Shown in pieces: positions 1-7,533 of a DNA stretch of 49,993 nucleotides (positions are counted from its first letter, which is position 1; every line of letters begins with the position of its first letter). The notes under the pieces are model-generated. The model saw nothing but the letters and a program-made list of their open reading frames with translations. It had not been told where the DNA came from and ran no database searches. Made by a program: the position numbers and the translations under genes. The DNA is from Alistipes sp. ZOR0009 (GTDB lineage: Bacteria; Bacteroidota; Bacteroidia; Bacteroidales; ZOR0009), in the NCBI RefSeq assembly GCF_000798815.1, contig NZ_JTLD01000010.1, forward strand, positions 1-49,993, read 5' to 3'.

Positions 1-118
1 CAAGCCTCGGGAAAGCTCACCGGAGTTCCAGTACGTAAAACCAAGCCTCGGGAAAGCTCACCGGAGTTCCAGTACGAAAAACTGAGACTCGGGAAAGCGC
101 ACTGGTAGTCTATTTAAC
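1..118. repeat. 41-bp tandem repeat, about 3 copies, cut by window edge
   Basis: Copy 1 (1-41) and copy 2 (42-82) are nearly identical and share the core CCTCGGGAAAGCTCACCGGA. Copy 3 (from 83) is degenerate and fades before the coding region at 182. Each unit can form an imperfect hairpin, with GGAA pairing to TTCC and CTC to GAG. The array starts at the first base, so its true length is unknown. No protein is evident across it. It lies directly upstream of an exported nuclease/phosphatase-family gene, probably in intergenic DNA. Confidence 0.9.
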
Positions 119-181
119 TTTTATTTCAACCACGCTAGGGCACCTTTTTACTACCTTGCTGGGCAAATTAATCTACAACAC

Positions 182-1036
182 ATGCGTAATATTTTACTAC
201 TAGCCATCTGCGCGCTGGTATCGCTATCGGCAAGCAGCAAGGAGGTTAAGGTAGCCACCTTCAACATCCGTTACGGTACGGCCAACGACGGCTCCAACGC
301 TTGGCCCAACCGAAAGGCCATTGTTGCCGACTTTTTTAATACCTCCAAACCCGACATTATTGGAATGCAGGAGGTGCTACACCTGCAAATCGCCTTTCTT
401 GATAGCGCCCTACGGGGATACAGCCACGTTGGAGTTGGCCGCGAAGATGGAAAGATGCAGGGAGAGTACGCCCCTATCTTCTTCAACAAGGAGCGCTTTA
501 GCCTAAAACGCAGCAGCACCATCTGGCTATCCGAAACGCCTACCGTAGTGGGCAGCGTTGGCTGGGATGCCGCCCTAACCCGTATTGCCACCTACGCCGT
601 GCTTTACGACAAAAAGGCTAAGCAGGAGCTGCTATTTGTAAATACCCACTTCGACCATATGGGACAAAAGGCCAGAGCCGAATCGGTAAAGCTCATCAAA
701 AAGCTCATCAAGGAGCAGGGAGCCAAGCGCTACATCGTAACCGGCGACTTTAACCTACAGCCCACCGAGGAGCCCTACAAGGTAGCCATCGAGAAGGTGA
801 GCGGAATGCCTACCCTAATTGATAGCCGCACCAGCGCAACCGACCAGTCGCAAGCAGGCGACAAGGAGTGCACCTTTAACGACTTCGGAAAAATCACCTC
901 GAATTACATTATCGACTACATTTTTGTTAGCCCCAACCTTAAGGCGCTAACCTATAAGGTTGAGAAGGTAAAGCGTAACGGCATTATTATTTCCGATCAC
1001 TACCCCGTAATATCGACGCTATCGTACAAAAAATAG
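182..1036 (+). CDS. Exported endonuclease/exonuclease/phosphatase-family protein
   Basis: This is a 284-residue protein with an N-terminal signal peptide (about residues 1-19, MRNILLLAICALVSLSASS). The rest matches the metal-dependent EEP fold shared by DNase I, exonuclease III and sphingomyelinases. The ordered motifs are visible: TFNIRYG near residue 27, GMQEVL with the catalytic metal-binding Glu near residue 62, NTHFDH near 157, GDFNLQP near 189, a YIIDYIFV segment, and SDHYPV with the catalytic His near the C-terminus. The length is typical of small secreted EEP proteins of Bacteroidota. The substrate cannot be told from sequence: nucleic acid, phosphoinositide-like and phosphodiester substrates all occur in the family. 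The gene stands alone and ends at a strong hairpin shared with the convergent neighbour. Confidence 0.9.
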   Translation: MRNILLLAICALVSLSASSKEVKVATFNIRYGTANDGSNAWPNRKAIVADFFNTSKPDIIGMQEVLHLQIAFLDSALRGYSHVGVGREDGKMQGEYAPIFFNKERFSLKRSSTIWLSETPTVVGSVGWDAALTRIATYAVLYDKKAKQELLFVNTHFDHMGQKARAESVKLIKKLIKEQGAKRYIVTGDFNLQPTEEPYKVAIEKVSGMPTLIDSRTSATDQSQAGDKECTFNDFGKITSNYIIDYIFVSPNLKALTYKVEKVKRNGIIISDHYPVISTLSYKK

Positions 1037-1048
1037 CCCCCACAATGC

Positions 1049-1090
1049 AAAAGGCCCGCTAACGAGATGCTCATTAGCGGGCCTTTTTTT
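1049..1090. terminator. Bidirectional intrinsic terminator
   Basis: AAGGCCCGCTAA pairs with TTAGCGGGCCTT around a short loop, followed by a T run on the plus strand and preceded by an A-rich stretch (T run on minus). It lies 12 bases after the stop of the plus-strand exported enzyme and just past the stop of the convergent gene, so it probably serves both. Confidence 0.85.
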
Positions 1091-1102
1091 GCGCTATATC
1101 AC

Positions 1103-2107
1103 TTAGTACACAATCGCGGCTATCGAAACCCCAACCACGGCAAACATGGCTATAAAAAAGTATATAAAAAGGATAAAACCACCCTTTAGCACCGACTTGC
1201 GCTTCTTCTCTCCATAAAACCGAGATAAGCTAAGCACAAAGTAGATCAGCCAGGCCAGCATCACCCATCCTTCTATCGAAAACACATTGGGGAAGAAATG
1301 ATCCCAAAGGATGCTTAGCGAAACAAGCAAGAATAGCGTAACATGGATATGGATGGAATGGACAACATGAGCGGTATAGTACTTCTGCTTCTTTCGGTAG
1401 AACAGCAGCAGCAGCAGGGCAAAGATGGGCATCAGCACCAGTATGGAAAGCGATAGGTAGTGGAAAAACTTTTCGTAAAGTTCATTCTTCGACATTTTGG
1501 TAAGCGCCGACTCCACCTTCTTCTCAAACGAGACAGAACCATCACCCATGCCAACATTTACTTCGTTAATGTCCTCCTCAAGGCTATCTATAGAGTTGCG
1601 AATAGCCACAACCTGCGATTTGGTAAGATCCTTTTTATGGGTTTTGAGCGAGTCGGTGAGCCTGTTTACCAGCATACGATTGGTGGGATTGGAGGTCGTA
1701 TCCATAATGGGCTTCTCCCCCTCATGCGAGATCATCTCGCTTTTAGAAAGGCCAATTACCAATCCGAACAACAGGAGACTCGAAAAAAAGTAGAGCTTAA
1801 AAGGGTGCACGTGGCTCTCAATACGTCCCTTCATGTACTCCTTAGCCAGCATCCCTGGCTTAAAGAACAGGTTGAATAGCGAGCTGCCCAACTTATGGTC
1901 GAGCGCATAGTGGTGCTCCAAGTAAAGCATGAGCGATTCGCCAAAGGGGCGGTTTTCCATATGCGCATACTGGCCACAAACCGAGCAGTACATGCCCGTA
2001 AGCTCGTGTCCACAGTTCTTACAATGCGAGTAGGGTGGCGTAACGGGCACATAGCGATGCTTACGCTTCCGCCTGATGTAGTAGTATTTAAGAGATCTGA
2101 AAGGCAT
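1103..2107 (-). CDS. DUF3667 zinc-ribbon membrane protein (copy 1)
   Basis: This is a 334-residue protein. A Cys4 zinc ribbon (C29, C32, C41, C44; CKNC and CSVC) is followed by the DUF3667 signature, with HKLG near residue 72 and the HPFKLYFFSSLLLF segment that begins the first membrane helix. A charged extracytoplasmic or cytoplasmic stretch with a coiled-coil look (about 145-205) follows, then three or more hydrophobic helices to the C-terminus. The function of DUF3667 is not established. The tandem neighbour is a paralogue with the same order of parts, and the 72-bp gap suggests one transcript. The start codon aligns with that of the paralogue when the latter is read from 3127. Confidence 0.88.
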   Translation of the reverse strand: MPFRSLKYYYIRRKRKHRYVPVTPPYSHCKNCGHELTGMYCSVCGQYAHMENRPFGESLMLYLEHHYALDHKLGSSLFNLFFKPGMLAKEYMKGRIESHVHPFKLYFFSSLLLFGLVIGLSKSEMISHEGEKPIMDTTSNPTNRMLVNRLTDSLKTHKKDLTKSQVVAIRNSIDSLEEDINEVNVGMGDGSVSFEKKVESALTKMSKNELYEKFFHYLSLSILVLMPIFALLLLLFYRKKQKYYTAHVVHSIHIHVTLFLLVSLSILWDHFFPNVFSIEGWVMLAWLIYFVLSLSRFYGEKKRKSVLKGGFILFIYFFIAMFAVVGVSIAAIVY

Positions 2108-2179
2108 AGGTTTATATTAACGTTAACAAGCTGGTGAATATAGCTAATTTGTTTACGTTAAAGGAGGAAAAATTGCTAA

Positions 2180-3127
2180 CTAAACCAAAAAAGCAGCCAA
2201 GGCAACAGCCAGCACCGCAAAACCGCAAATTAGGGTATAGATAAGCAAAAGCAAAAAACTTTTCAGAATAGACTTAAGCAGCCCTAGGCGGTAAAAGTTA
2301 GATAGGCTTAGCACAAAGTAAATCAGCATCGCCAAAAAAAGAAAAAGATCGAAGTTCCCCTCACCCCCAATTAGCATATCCCACAGCAGCGAGACAATGA
2401 TGGATAAGAATAGAACCACATGCAAATGCACCGAGAGCAGCAGATGCCCGAGGTAGTAGCGCTCCCTTTTTCGGAACATCAGCATAAGCAGCCCTCCAAA
2501 CAGGGGCATCAGAAAAAGAACGGCAAAGGATATGTAACGCAGAATTCGTTGGTTAAGCTCATCTTTCGAAACTCCTGTCAAATTTTTGATAAACCTCCTC
2601 TCCAAGGCTGTTTCCTTCCGAGGTGATGCCTTATGTTCAGCAGCTACCGTATCCTTACTGCTACCCACCGTAATACCGTTTTGTAGCACAACAACTGGCG
2701 TTTTTAAGGTGTCGAGAACTGGTCTTTGCCCCTCTGCAATCTCCTTCTTATCGGTAGGGCCATGCAGCGGCATGGCCACCCCAAAGAGCAGAATGCTCGA
2801 AAAAAAGTAGAGCTTAAAAGGATGAACGTAGCGGGCAATCCTACCGTTAACGTACTCGCGGGAGAGAAACCCCGGCCGAAAGATTAGCAGCTTTAGCGTA
2901 TGGCCGAGCTTATGATCGAACGAGTAGTTATTCTCCAGATAGGACACCACCGATTCGCGAAAAGGCTGGTTGGCGACCATGGCATACTGGCCGCATACAG
3001 AGCAAAAATGGCCATGCAGCTCGTTCCCACAATTTTTGCAATGCGTGTAGGGCGCAGGTGCAGGTTGATACTGCTTCCCTTGCCGTTTCATCTTTAAAAT
3101 TCGGTATTTTAAAAATCGGAGTAGCAT
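2180..3127 (-). CDS. DUF3667 zinc-ribbon membrane protein (copy 2)
   Basis: This is a paralogue of the downstream gene. It has a Cys4 zinc ribbon with the same CKNCG and CSVCGQYA elements, then HKLGHTL and HPFKLYFFSSILLFG, a charged linker, and three or four hydrophobic helices. The open frame extends to 3178. I prefer the ATG at 3127 because it gives MLLRFLKY, which aligns with MPFRSLKY at the start of the paralogue; the extra 17 residues upstream have no counterpart. The linker between the first helix and the C-terminal membrane part is shorter and quite different from that of copy 1, so the duplication is old. The role of the family is unknown. Confidence 0.85.
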   Translation of the reverse strand: MLLRFLKYRILKMKRQGKQYQPAPAPYTHCKNCGNELHGHFCSVCGQYAMVANQPFRESVVSYLENNYSFDHKLGHTLKLLIFRPGFLSREYVNGRIARYVHPFKLYFFSSILLFGVAMPLHGPTDKKEIAEGQRPVLDTLKTPVVVLQNGITVGSSKDTVAAEHKASPRKETALERRFIKNLTGVSKDELNQRILRYISFAVLFLMPLFGGLLMLMFRKRERYYLGHLLLSVHLHVVLFLSIIVSLLWDMLIGGEGNFDLFLFLAMLIYFVLSLSNFYRLGLLKSILKSFLLLLIYTLICGFAVLAVALAAFLV

Positions 3128-3325
3128 AAGCGTTGGAAATATCAATAAAAACCAATCTTTCGCAAAAAAGTTGTCCATAAAAGAACAACGAATTGGGATT
3201 GTTTTTAAATTGTGGCGATTAATTCCTTACGCAGGAAATTGGCGCTGCCTGTTGGATTTTTTTCTACTACCATTAATCTCAGAATTGCAATTCACGTAGC
3301 GGCTGCTGCTAAAATGTGACGTAAA

Positions 3326-3727
3326 ATGGAGAATAAGTTAATTATTAAACTCCCCAAAAACATCCTGTATAAATCGGCACGGTATCTGGTGAGAATAAGA
3401 GGATATAAGGAGCAAATCGTAACCTACACAAACAACAAGGCCGTATTTGAGCTGCCTACCGGAAACTATATGGTAGAAATCGAGAACGAAGAGGAGATTG
3501 CCGTAAAGCGAATTATGCTAACGGTTGGGCAACGGAAGGTTATGTGCATACTTCCAGCAGTTAGAAACACCATCACGTACAGCTTGGTAGCAATGCTCGC
3601 AGCAACCTCGGTTATTTTGCAGGTAGTCGTGCTCAAGCATGCCTCCATCCCGCTCCTGCTTCTTCCCCTTCTTCCCCTGCTGGCCATCCGCCGACGCAAG
3701 GTGAACCGCTTCAAAATAGACATGTAG
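3326..3727 (+). CDS. Small membrane protein with N-terminal beta domain
   Basis: This 133-residue protein is not recognised. The first 75 residues look like a small beta domain: short alternating hydrophobic and polar strands, with ELPTGNYMVEIENEEE resembling the Gly-x-Tyr turn of PEGA-like or carboxypeptidase-regulatory-like folds. Two hydrophobic segments follow (about 82-101, and 105-122 with LLLLPLLPLLAI), and the tail is basic, RRRKVNRFKIDM, which suggests a cytoplasmic C-terminus. It lies divergent from the DUF3667 pair with about 200 bp between. There is no signal peptide. A role cannot be assigned. Confidence 0.65.
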   Translation: MENKLIIKLPKNILYKSARYLVRIRGYKEQIVTYTNNKAVFELPTGNYMVEIENEEEIAVKRIMLTVGQRKVMCILPAVRNTITYSLVAMLAATSVILQVVVLKHASIPLLLLPLLPLLAIRRRKVNRFKIDM

Positions 3728-3837
3728 CCGACAGGCTAGCATAGAGTAGCCGCATTCTTACTTTACGTTACAGTACCGCTGGCTCATAAACTTAAGCCAA
3801 TTCTTTTCGTAAAAGAAGGTATTAAAACCTGTCTGAT

Positions 3838-4173
3838 ATGGATAAGAATACAAGCGAAAGACTGCAGCAAAAGTTTGCCACCATGAAAGAGTACACGCTC
3901 GTTCTCCTAAAGGCAGGGCCAAATATCGAGAACGATAATGCCCAACAAAAAATCTGGGAACATGGTGCTAGAAATCTACAACTCCAGAACGAAGGGCTAA
4001 TGCCTATTATCTGCCCCATTTTTGACGAGTCGGAGCTGAATGGGGTTGCTATTTTTACTACAGACGAGGCCACCACGGAAAGTTTAATGAAAGATGATCC
4101 AGCCATACAGGAAGGCATCTTTGTCTTTGAAATGCATCCATGCAAAAGTTTCCCTGGCGACCGACTCCCTTAA
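3838..4173 (+). CDS. YciI-like dimeric alpha-beta barrel protein
   Basis: This 111-residue protein fits the YciI-like fold: an opening strand YTLVLLKAGPN, a helix with WEHGARNLQLQNEG where the family carries its conserved His, then a strand with GVAIFTTDEAT, a short helix around SLMKDDP, and a final strand FVFEMHPC. YciI-like proteins are small cytoplasmic dimers of mostly unknown function, some of which act as lyases or hydrolases on small molecules. It is a single gene with a terminator straight after the stop, convergent with the PepSY-like lipoprotein gene. The alternative start M16 (KFATMKEYTL) would give 96 residues, close to the usual family length, so the true start could be at 3883. 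Confidence 0.72.
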   Translation: MDKNTSERLQQKFATMKEYTLVLLKAGPNIENDNAQQKIWEHGARNLQLQNEGLMPIICPIFDESELNGVAIFTTDEATTESLMKDDPAIQEGIFVFEMHPCKSFPGDRLP

Positions 4174-4179
4174 AACAAA

Positions 4180-4210
4180 AAAAGGGTCCGTTAAATGGAC
4201 CCTTTTATTT
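4180..4210. terminator. Bidirectional intrinsic terminator
   Basis: AAAAGGGTCC pairs with GGACCCTTTT around a GTTAAAT loop. It is flanked by A-rich and T-rich runs, so it can act on both strands between two convergent genes. Confidence 0.85.
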
Positions 4211-4223
4211 TAGGATTGTCTTT

Positions 4224-5138
4224 TTAGAATGGATACTTGCTTGCTTGTTCCTGTACAAGTTTTCCATCAGCGGTATAAACTAGCGTAGCCTTCTTCTTGT
4301 CTAACCTGACCTTCAAAATGTAGTACGAAGGCATTCCCTTAAACTCAAAATTCTCAATCGACTTTACAGTCCATGTTGCATAGGTGCTCGCCTGAAAAGC
4401 ATCCTGCACGGCTTTGGGCATATCGGCAAGCGCCAGCTTACTCATCTGCATAATCAACTCGTAGGTAGGACTGAAAAATAAATTGCGCTCAATTGCTCCA
4501 TCTTTAACTTCAACCCAATACCCCCAGAAACTTTTCATCACCTCCTTTACGGTAGCATTTGGATAGTTTGCTGTAATGTAAGCTTGTATTTCGGTAGGAA
4601 CAACCGTTGGGTAGTTGCCACAATCGGGATATTGGCTACTAACCTCCTTTACTTTAGCAAGGGTTCCATCGGCCTTAAAGTATAGAAGGCGGTTATTCTC
4701 TCCACTCTTCTTAACCTCGAACTTATAAAACTCGGTGCCGTCGCTTTTTTTAAGCTGAACAATCTTTACGGTAGTCCAAGTACCATCGCCATATTCCGAA
4801 GCCGTAAAGGCCTTTTTAATGGTGTCAGAGAGCTGATCAAAAGTAAACTCGACTTCCGTCATTTCCCATTTCCCGTTGCCTTTATACCAAGCAGCACAGC
4901 TGTGACTTCCACCCGATGTGCTTTTCAACTTAGAAGGAAGAACAAACTTTGCCACATCAAACTCCTGAACCTTACCCCAACTTACATTCGCTGCGGAAGG
5001 AAACTGTGTGGTAAATGCAGCCTTAACCGCCATCTCATTACTTGTGTTGCTATCTTGAGATCCAACATCTTCACCTTTGCTGCAGGACATAAATAGAAGT
5101 CCAACAATAGCAGCACCAAGCACACCTGCTTTTCTCAT
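4224..5138 (-). CDS. Lipoprotein with two PepSY-like domains
   Basis: This is a 304-residue protein. The N-terminus MRKAGVLGAAIVGLLFMSC is a lipoprotein signal peptide with the lipidated Cys at about residue 19. Two copies of the Bacteroidota PepSY-like module (putative beta-lactamase-inhibitor-like fold) follow. The first runs about 35-165, with the pattern AFTTQFPSAANVSW, a Lys-Trp-Glu strand, a helix ending AFTASEYG, and the strand YKFEVKK...LLYFKADGTL. The second runs about 175-300, with ITANYPNATVKEV, YWVEVKDG, AFQASTYATWTV and LVYTADGKLV. These domains are periplasmic or surface-exposed, and their ligand is generally unknown. The start resembles that of the smaller neighbour (MRKAGV against MRKSGV), and both encode the same module, so they are probably related copies. 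Confidence 0.85.
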   Translation of the reverse strand: MRKAGVLGAAIVGLLFMSCSKGEDVGSQDSNTSNEMAVKAAFTTQFPSAANVSWGKVQEFDVAKFVLPSKLKSTSGGSHSCAAWYKGNGKWEMTEVEFTFDQLSDTIKKAFTASEYGDGTWTTVKIVQLKKSDGTEFYKFEVKKSGENNRLLYFKADGTLAKVKEVSSQYPDCGNYPTVVPTEIQAYITANYPNATVKEVMKSFWGYWVEVKDGAIERNLFFSPTYELIMQMSKLALADMPKAVQDAFQASTYATWTVKSIENFEFKGMPSYYILKVRLDKKKATLVYTADGKLVQEQASKYPF

Positions 5139-5507
5139 AACTACGATTTTAAATTAGTAACCTTGTTTAGTCTATATTTTACAAACGAAGGTCGTGCCAA
5201 CTAGTGTTAAACCTCTATTTAATAGCAACTTTAACAATAAACCAACTCTAGCACATAAAAAAGAACCCTATAGATGCTTTAAAACAAAATCGGCAGTAGC
5301 TTCCCATTCAAAATTGTATAGATTTTAAAAAAAAGAGGATCATAAAAAATTTTAAGGGACGTGATTTGCTCCTAGCCCATGCGAACAATGTGGATATTTT
5401 TCCACACTCTGCCTATTTGTGTGTAGAAAAGCACGGACACTAAAAAAGGCTGGAGATAAACCACAGCCTTTTACTATTTCTTCATTAGACTAATACGCTA
5501 AGTTCTG
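5139..5507. other. Intergenic region
   Basis: AT-rich spacer between the two PepSY-like genes. It should hold the promoter of the lipoprotein gene near its right-hand end by 4224-5138 and the terminator of the smaller PepSY-like gene (5445-5475). I see no other gene or structure in it. Confidence 0.6.
5445..5475 (-). terminator. Intrinsic terminator of small PepSY-like gene
   Basis: Read on the minus strand, AAAGGCTG pairs with CAGCCTTT and is followed by a T run. It lies about 35 bases beyond the stop codon at 5508. Confidence 0.75.
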
Positions 5508-5873
5508 CTAACGGCGCTTTTTTAGCTCCAAATTTTTAAGCAGCTTTCCTTCCGAATTATAGATGAGCAGGCGATTCCGCTCCTCAAATTTTTTTACCTC
5601 TATTCGATACTCGACTAACCCTTTATCGCCTTCTTCTATAGAAACTTTTACAACAGTCCAGCTTCCGTAAATAGAATACTTAAACGCACGCTGAACACTA
5701 TCTGGAAGACAATCTAATGTCAGATCGTCGCACTTTTCGGGTGTACAAGAAAAACAATCCCCCAGATTCTCATTAAATAAACCTCTGTTTTGAGCTTCTT
5801 TCGCATTCCCTTCATTGCTCATTAACGCGAGCATCACAACCACTGCAGCAACCATCACTCCGCTTTTTCTCAT
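5508..5873 (-). CDS. Small exported PepSY-like protein
   Basis: Read from the ATG at 5873, this is a 121-residue protein. The start MRKSGVMVAAVVVMLALM is a signal peptide with probable cleavage near GNAKEA. The mature part contains one PepSY-like half-module: SVQRAFKYSIYGSWTVVKVS, YRIEVKKFEERNRLLIYN and SEGKLLKNL, which matches the KKSGENNRLLYFKADGTL part of the larger neighbour. Three Cys (FSCTPEKC, then LDCLP) precede it. The frame is open to 5945, but that would put 24 extra residues before the signal peptide and run across a likely promoter at 5888-5920. The ligand and role are unknown. Confidence 0.78.
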   Translation of the reverse strand: MRKSGVMVAAVVVMLALMSNEGNAKEAQNRGLFNENLGDCFSCTPEKCDDLTLDCLPDSVQRAFKYSIYGSWTVVKVSIEEGDKGLVEYRIEVKKFEERNRLLIYNSEGKLLKNLELKKRR

Positions 5874-5887
5874 ATATTCAGATTTAA

Positions 5888-5920
5888 CAAATAAATAGCG
5901 CCTATTTAAAACATTTGCAA
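5888..5920 (-). promoter_or_regulatory. Candidate Bacteroidota promoter
   Basis: On the minus strand, TTG (5918-5920) lies 22 bases from TTTATTTG (5888-5895), one mismatch from the TAnnTTTG -7 consensus. Transcription would start close to the ATG at 5873, which supports that start over 5945. Confidence 0.35.
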
Positions 5921-5945
5921 TATATCCAACAGCATAGTATCGCAA

Positions 5946-6301
5946 AATATATTATAACATTTGGCATTCCAATATGCTGTGCTATTCTAATCAGGAAACC
6001 ACCCTGCTTAACAAAACTGCAAATTATTAAAATAACAAGCAATTATTATAGCATAGATCTAATTAAATAGGAGAAAACTAAAATATAGTCTCCTCCTACT
6101 TTGCGTCATTTTCAACAAAATTGTAGCGTTATGTTCTAAGCCAATAAAACTTGAGTATCGGCAGTACAAACGTACTGCTAAATGCATGCCAAAAGTGAAC
6201 AAGCACGTCAATATCTTTCAAACATACGATTGTTGCTAGAAGCTACTTTCTGGAGTATCTAAGTGCGATTAAAATTATTTGCTATATTGTAAAAATAAAA
6301 A
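5946..6301. other. Intergenic region with orphan hairpins
   Basis: No open reading frame of interest. It holds an AGGAGA/TCTCCT inverted repeat (6069-6094), a TACTTTG -7-like element on plus (6097-6103) and a perfect 7-bp hairpin, GCAGTAC-AAAC-GTACTGC (6161-6178). These might belong to a small RNA, but nothing proves it. Confidence 0.4.
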
Positions 6302-6327
6302 AAAGGGAAAGTTGCAGCTTTCCCTTT
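6302..6327 (-). terminator. Intrinsic terminator of second exbB/exbD pair
   Basis: AAAGGGAAAG pairs with CTTTCCCTTT around a 6-base loop. On the minus strand it is followed by a run of T. It lies about 55 bases beyond the exbD stop at 6382. Confidence 0.8.
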
Positions 6328-6381
6328 CTGTAGCATGTAAAAGTTTACTAATTCTTGAATAACTAAAGTATTTATAAGCCC

Positions 6382-6783
6382 TTATCCTTTGAGTGCTGAA
6401 AGCACTACTTTTACCTTTAACTTGTTGCCAATACCAACAATATCTACCACGTTTTGAAGCGGAATACTGTTATCGGCCTGTAGTATTACAGTCAGCTTAA
6501 CATTCCCATTCATGCTTTCAACGAGCAAAGGCTCGATGTCTTGAAAAGGAACTGGCTTGTCGTTAAAATAGTACTGCAAGTCCTTTGTTATGCTGATATT
6601 GACATTTTTCTCCGCGGTTACCTGCTCGGCGTACTGCGTTTTAGGCAGCAAAAGCTTAATTACCGAAGGGTTTACCAGCGTTGAAATAATAAGAAAAAAC
6701 AACAGTAAGAAGAACATGATATCGCTTAAAGAGGACGTATAAACCTCAATTGCGTTTCCTTTCTTTTTTCTTTCGACCTTCAT
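6382..6783 (-). CDS. exbD: ExbD/TolR-type biopolymer transport protein (second set)
   Basis: This 133-residue protein has one N-terminal membrane helix (about residues 22-40). It carries the family's proton-accessible Asp, D21, in SLSDIMFFLLLFFLI, followed by a periplasmic domain ending in the typical strand VDIVGIGNKLKVKVVLSA. ExbD/TolR forms the ion channel with ExbB/TolQ and passes energy to a partner such as TonB or TolA. The gene lies 18 bp downstream of its exbB partner, and a terminator follows. Its TonB- or TolA-type partner is not adjacent, so it may use the tonB of the main cluster or another one elsewhere. Confidence 0.88.
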   Translation of the reverse strand: MKVERKKKGNAIEVYTSSLSDIMFFLLLFFLIISTLVNPSVIKLLLPKTQYAEQVTAEKNVNISITKDLQYYFNDKPVPFQDIEPLLVESMNGNVKLTVILQADNSIPLQNVVDIVGIGNKLKVKVVLSALKG

Positions 6784-6801
6784 CTCTCAATTTTATAGAA
6801 G

Positions 6802-7458
6802 CTACTTTCCTCTTTTCAAGAAGAAAATAAAGTCGTTACCCTGTTTTTCCATCTTCGCTGCAATTTTATCAATTCTGCCATTAAGCAGCTGGTATCCAAT
6901 AAAAGCAACGATACCCACCAATAAACCTGCAGCGGAACAAATCATTTTTTGATATAGACCATCTGAAATGGATCCAATACTCAAATTATCGGTTAGCGAT
7001 ATGGTATAAAATATCTTGATAACCCCCATAATAGTACCCAAAAAGCCCAACATAGGCGCAATAGATGCTACTAGCGAAAGAATATTCATCCGTGTCTCCA
7101 ACATGTTCAACACCTCGCGCGATTTCCCCTCCATTGCCTCACGGATATCCTCTATAGAGTAATCCATGCTGCGTATTCCTTCAGCCACCACCATTCCAAT
7201 GGGCTGGTTAGATCGTTCGCACGTAGCTAGTGCCGAATCGGTTTTTCCGTTAAGAATATAATCCTTAACCTGAGCAATAACTCGCTCATCCTCACTTGCT
7301 GCCTTGTGCAAAACGATATAGCGATCAACAATAACAAAAATGGCAATCAGCGATAGGAAAGCGATAGGAATAAGAATCCAGCCCCCTTTGATGATAATAT
7401 CAAAGTAGTTTTCGTTTACTACGGCTGTTGGCATTTGTGCCACCAAGAGACTTTGCAT
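6802..7458 (-). CDS. exbB: MotA/TolQ/ExbB proton channel protein (second set)
   Basis: Read from the ATG at 7458, this is a 218-residue protein. It has three membrane helices: about 24-44 (ILIPIAFLSLIAIFVIVDRY), near 130-150, and near 165-190. The conserved MotA/TolQ/ExbB block SIAPMLGFLGTIMGVI lies between the helices, and a GLYQKMICSAAGLLVGI block follows. It would be the scaffold of an ion-driven motor with the ExbD encoded 18 bp downstream. The frame opens at a GTG at 7494, but that codon lies inside the terminator stem of the preceding gene, so the ATG at 7458 (MQSLLVAQM) is a better start. Confidence 0.87.
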   Translation of the reverse strand: MQSLLVAQMPTAVVNENYFDIIIKGGWILIPIAFLSLIAIFVIVDRYIVLHKAASEDERVIAQVKDYILNGKTDSALATCERSNQPIGMVVAEGIRSMDYSIEDIREAMEGKSREVLNMLETRMNILSLVASIAPMLGFLGTIMGVIKIFYTISLTDNLSIGSISDGLYQKMICSAAGLLVGIVAFIGYQLLNGRIDKIAAKMEKQGNDFIFFLKRGK

Positions 7459-7490
7459 TACTAACTTTAAAATTTGATTCTTTAAACAAA

Positions 7491-7520
7491 GCACAGGCCA
7501 TACAGATGCATGGCCTGTGC
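7491..7520 (-). terminator. Terminator between TPR gene and second exbB
   Basis: GCACAGGCCAT and ATGGCCTGTGC form a perfect 11-bp stem around an 8-base loop. On the minus strand it is followed by TTTGTTT. It lies 14 bases past the stop of the TPR gene and 33 bases before the ATG of the second exbB. It should end or attenuate the tonB operon and separate it from the last two genes. Confidence 0.82.
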
Positions 7521-7533
7521 AACCATGAAAACA

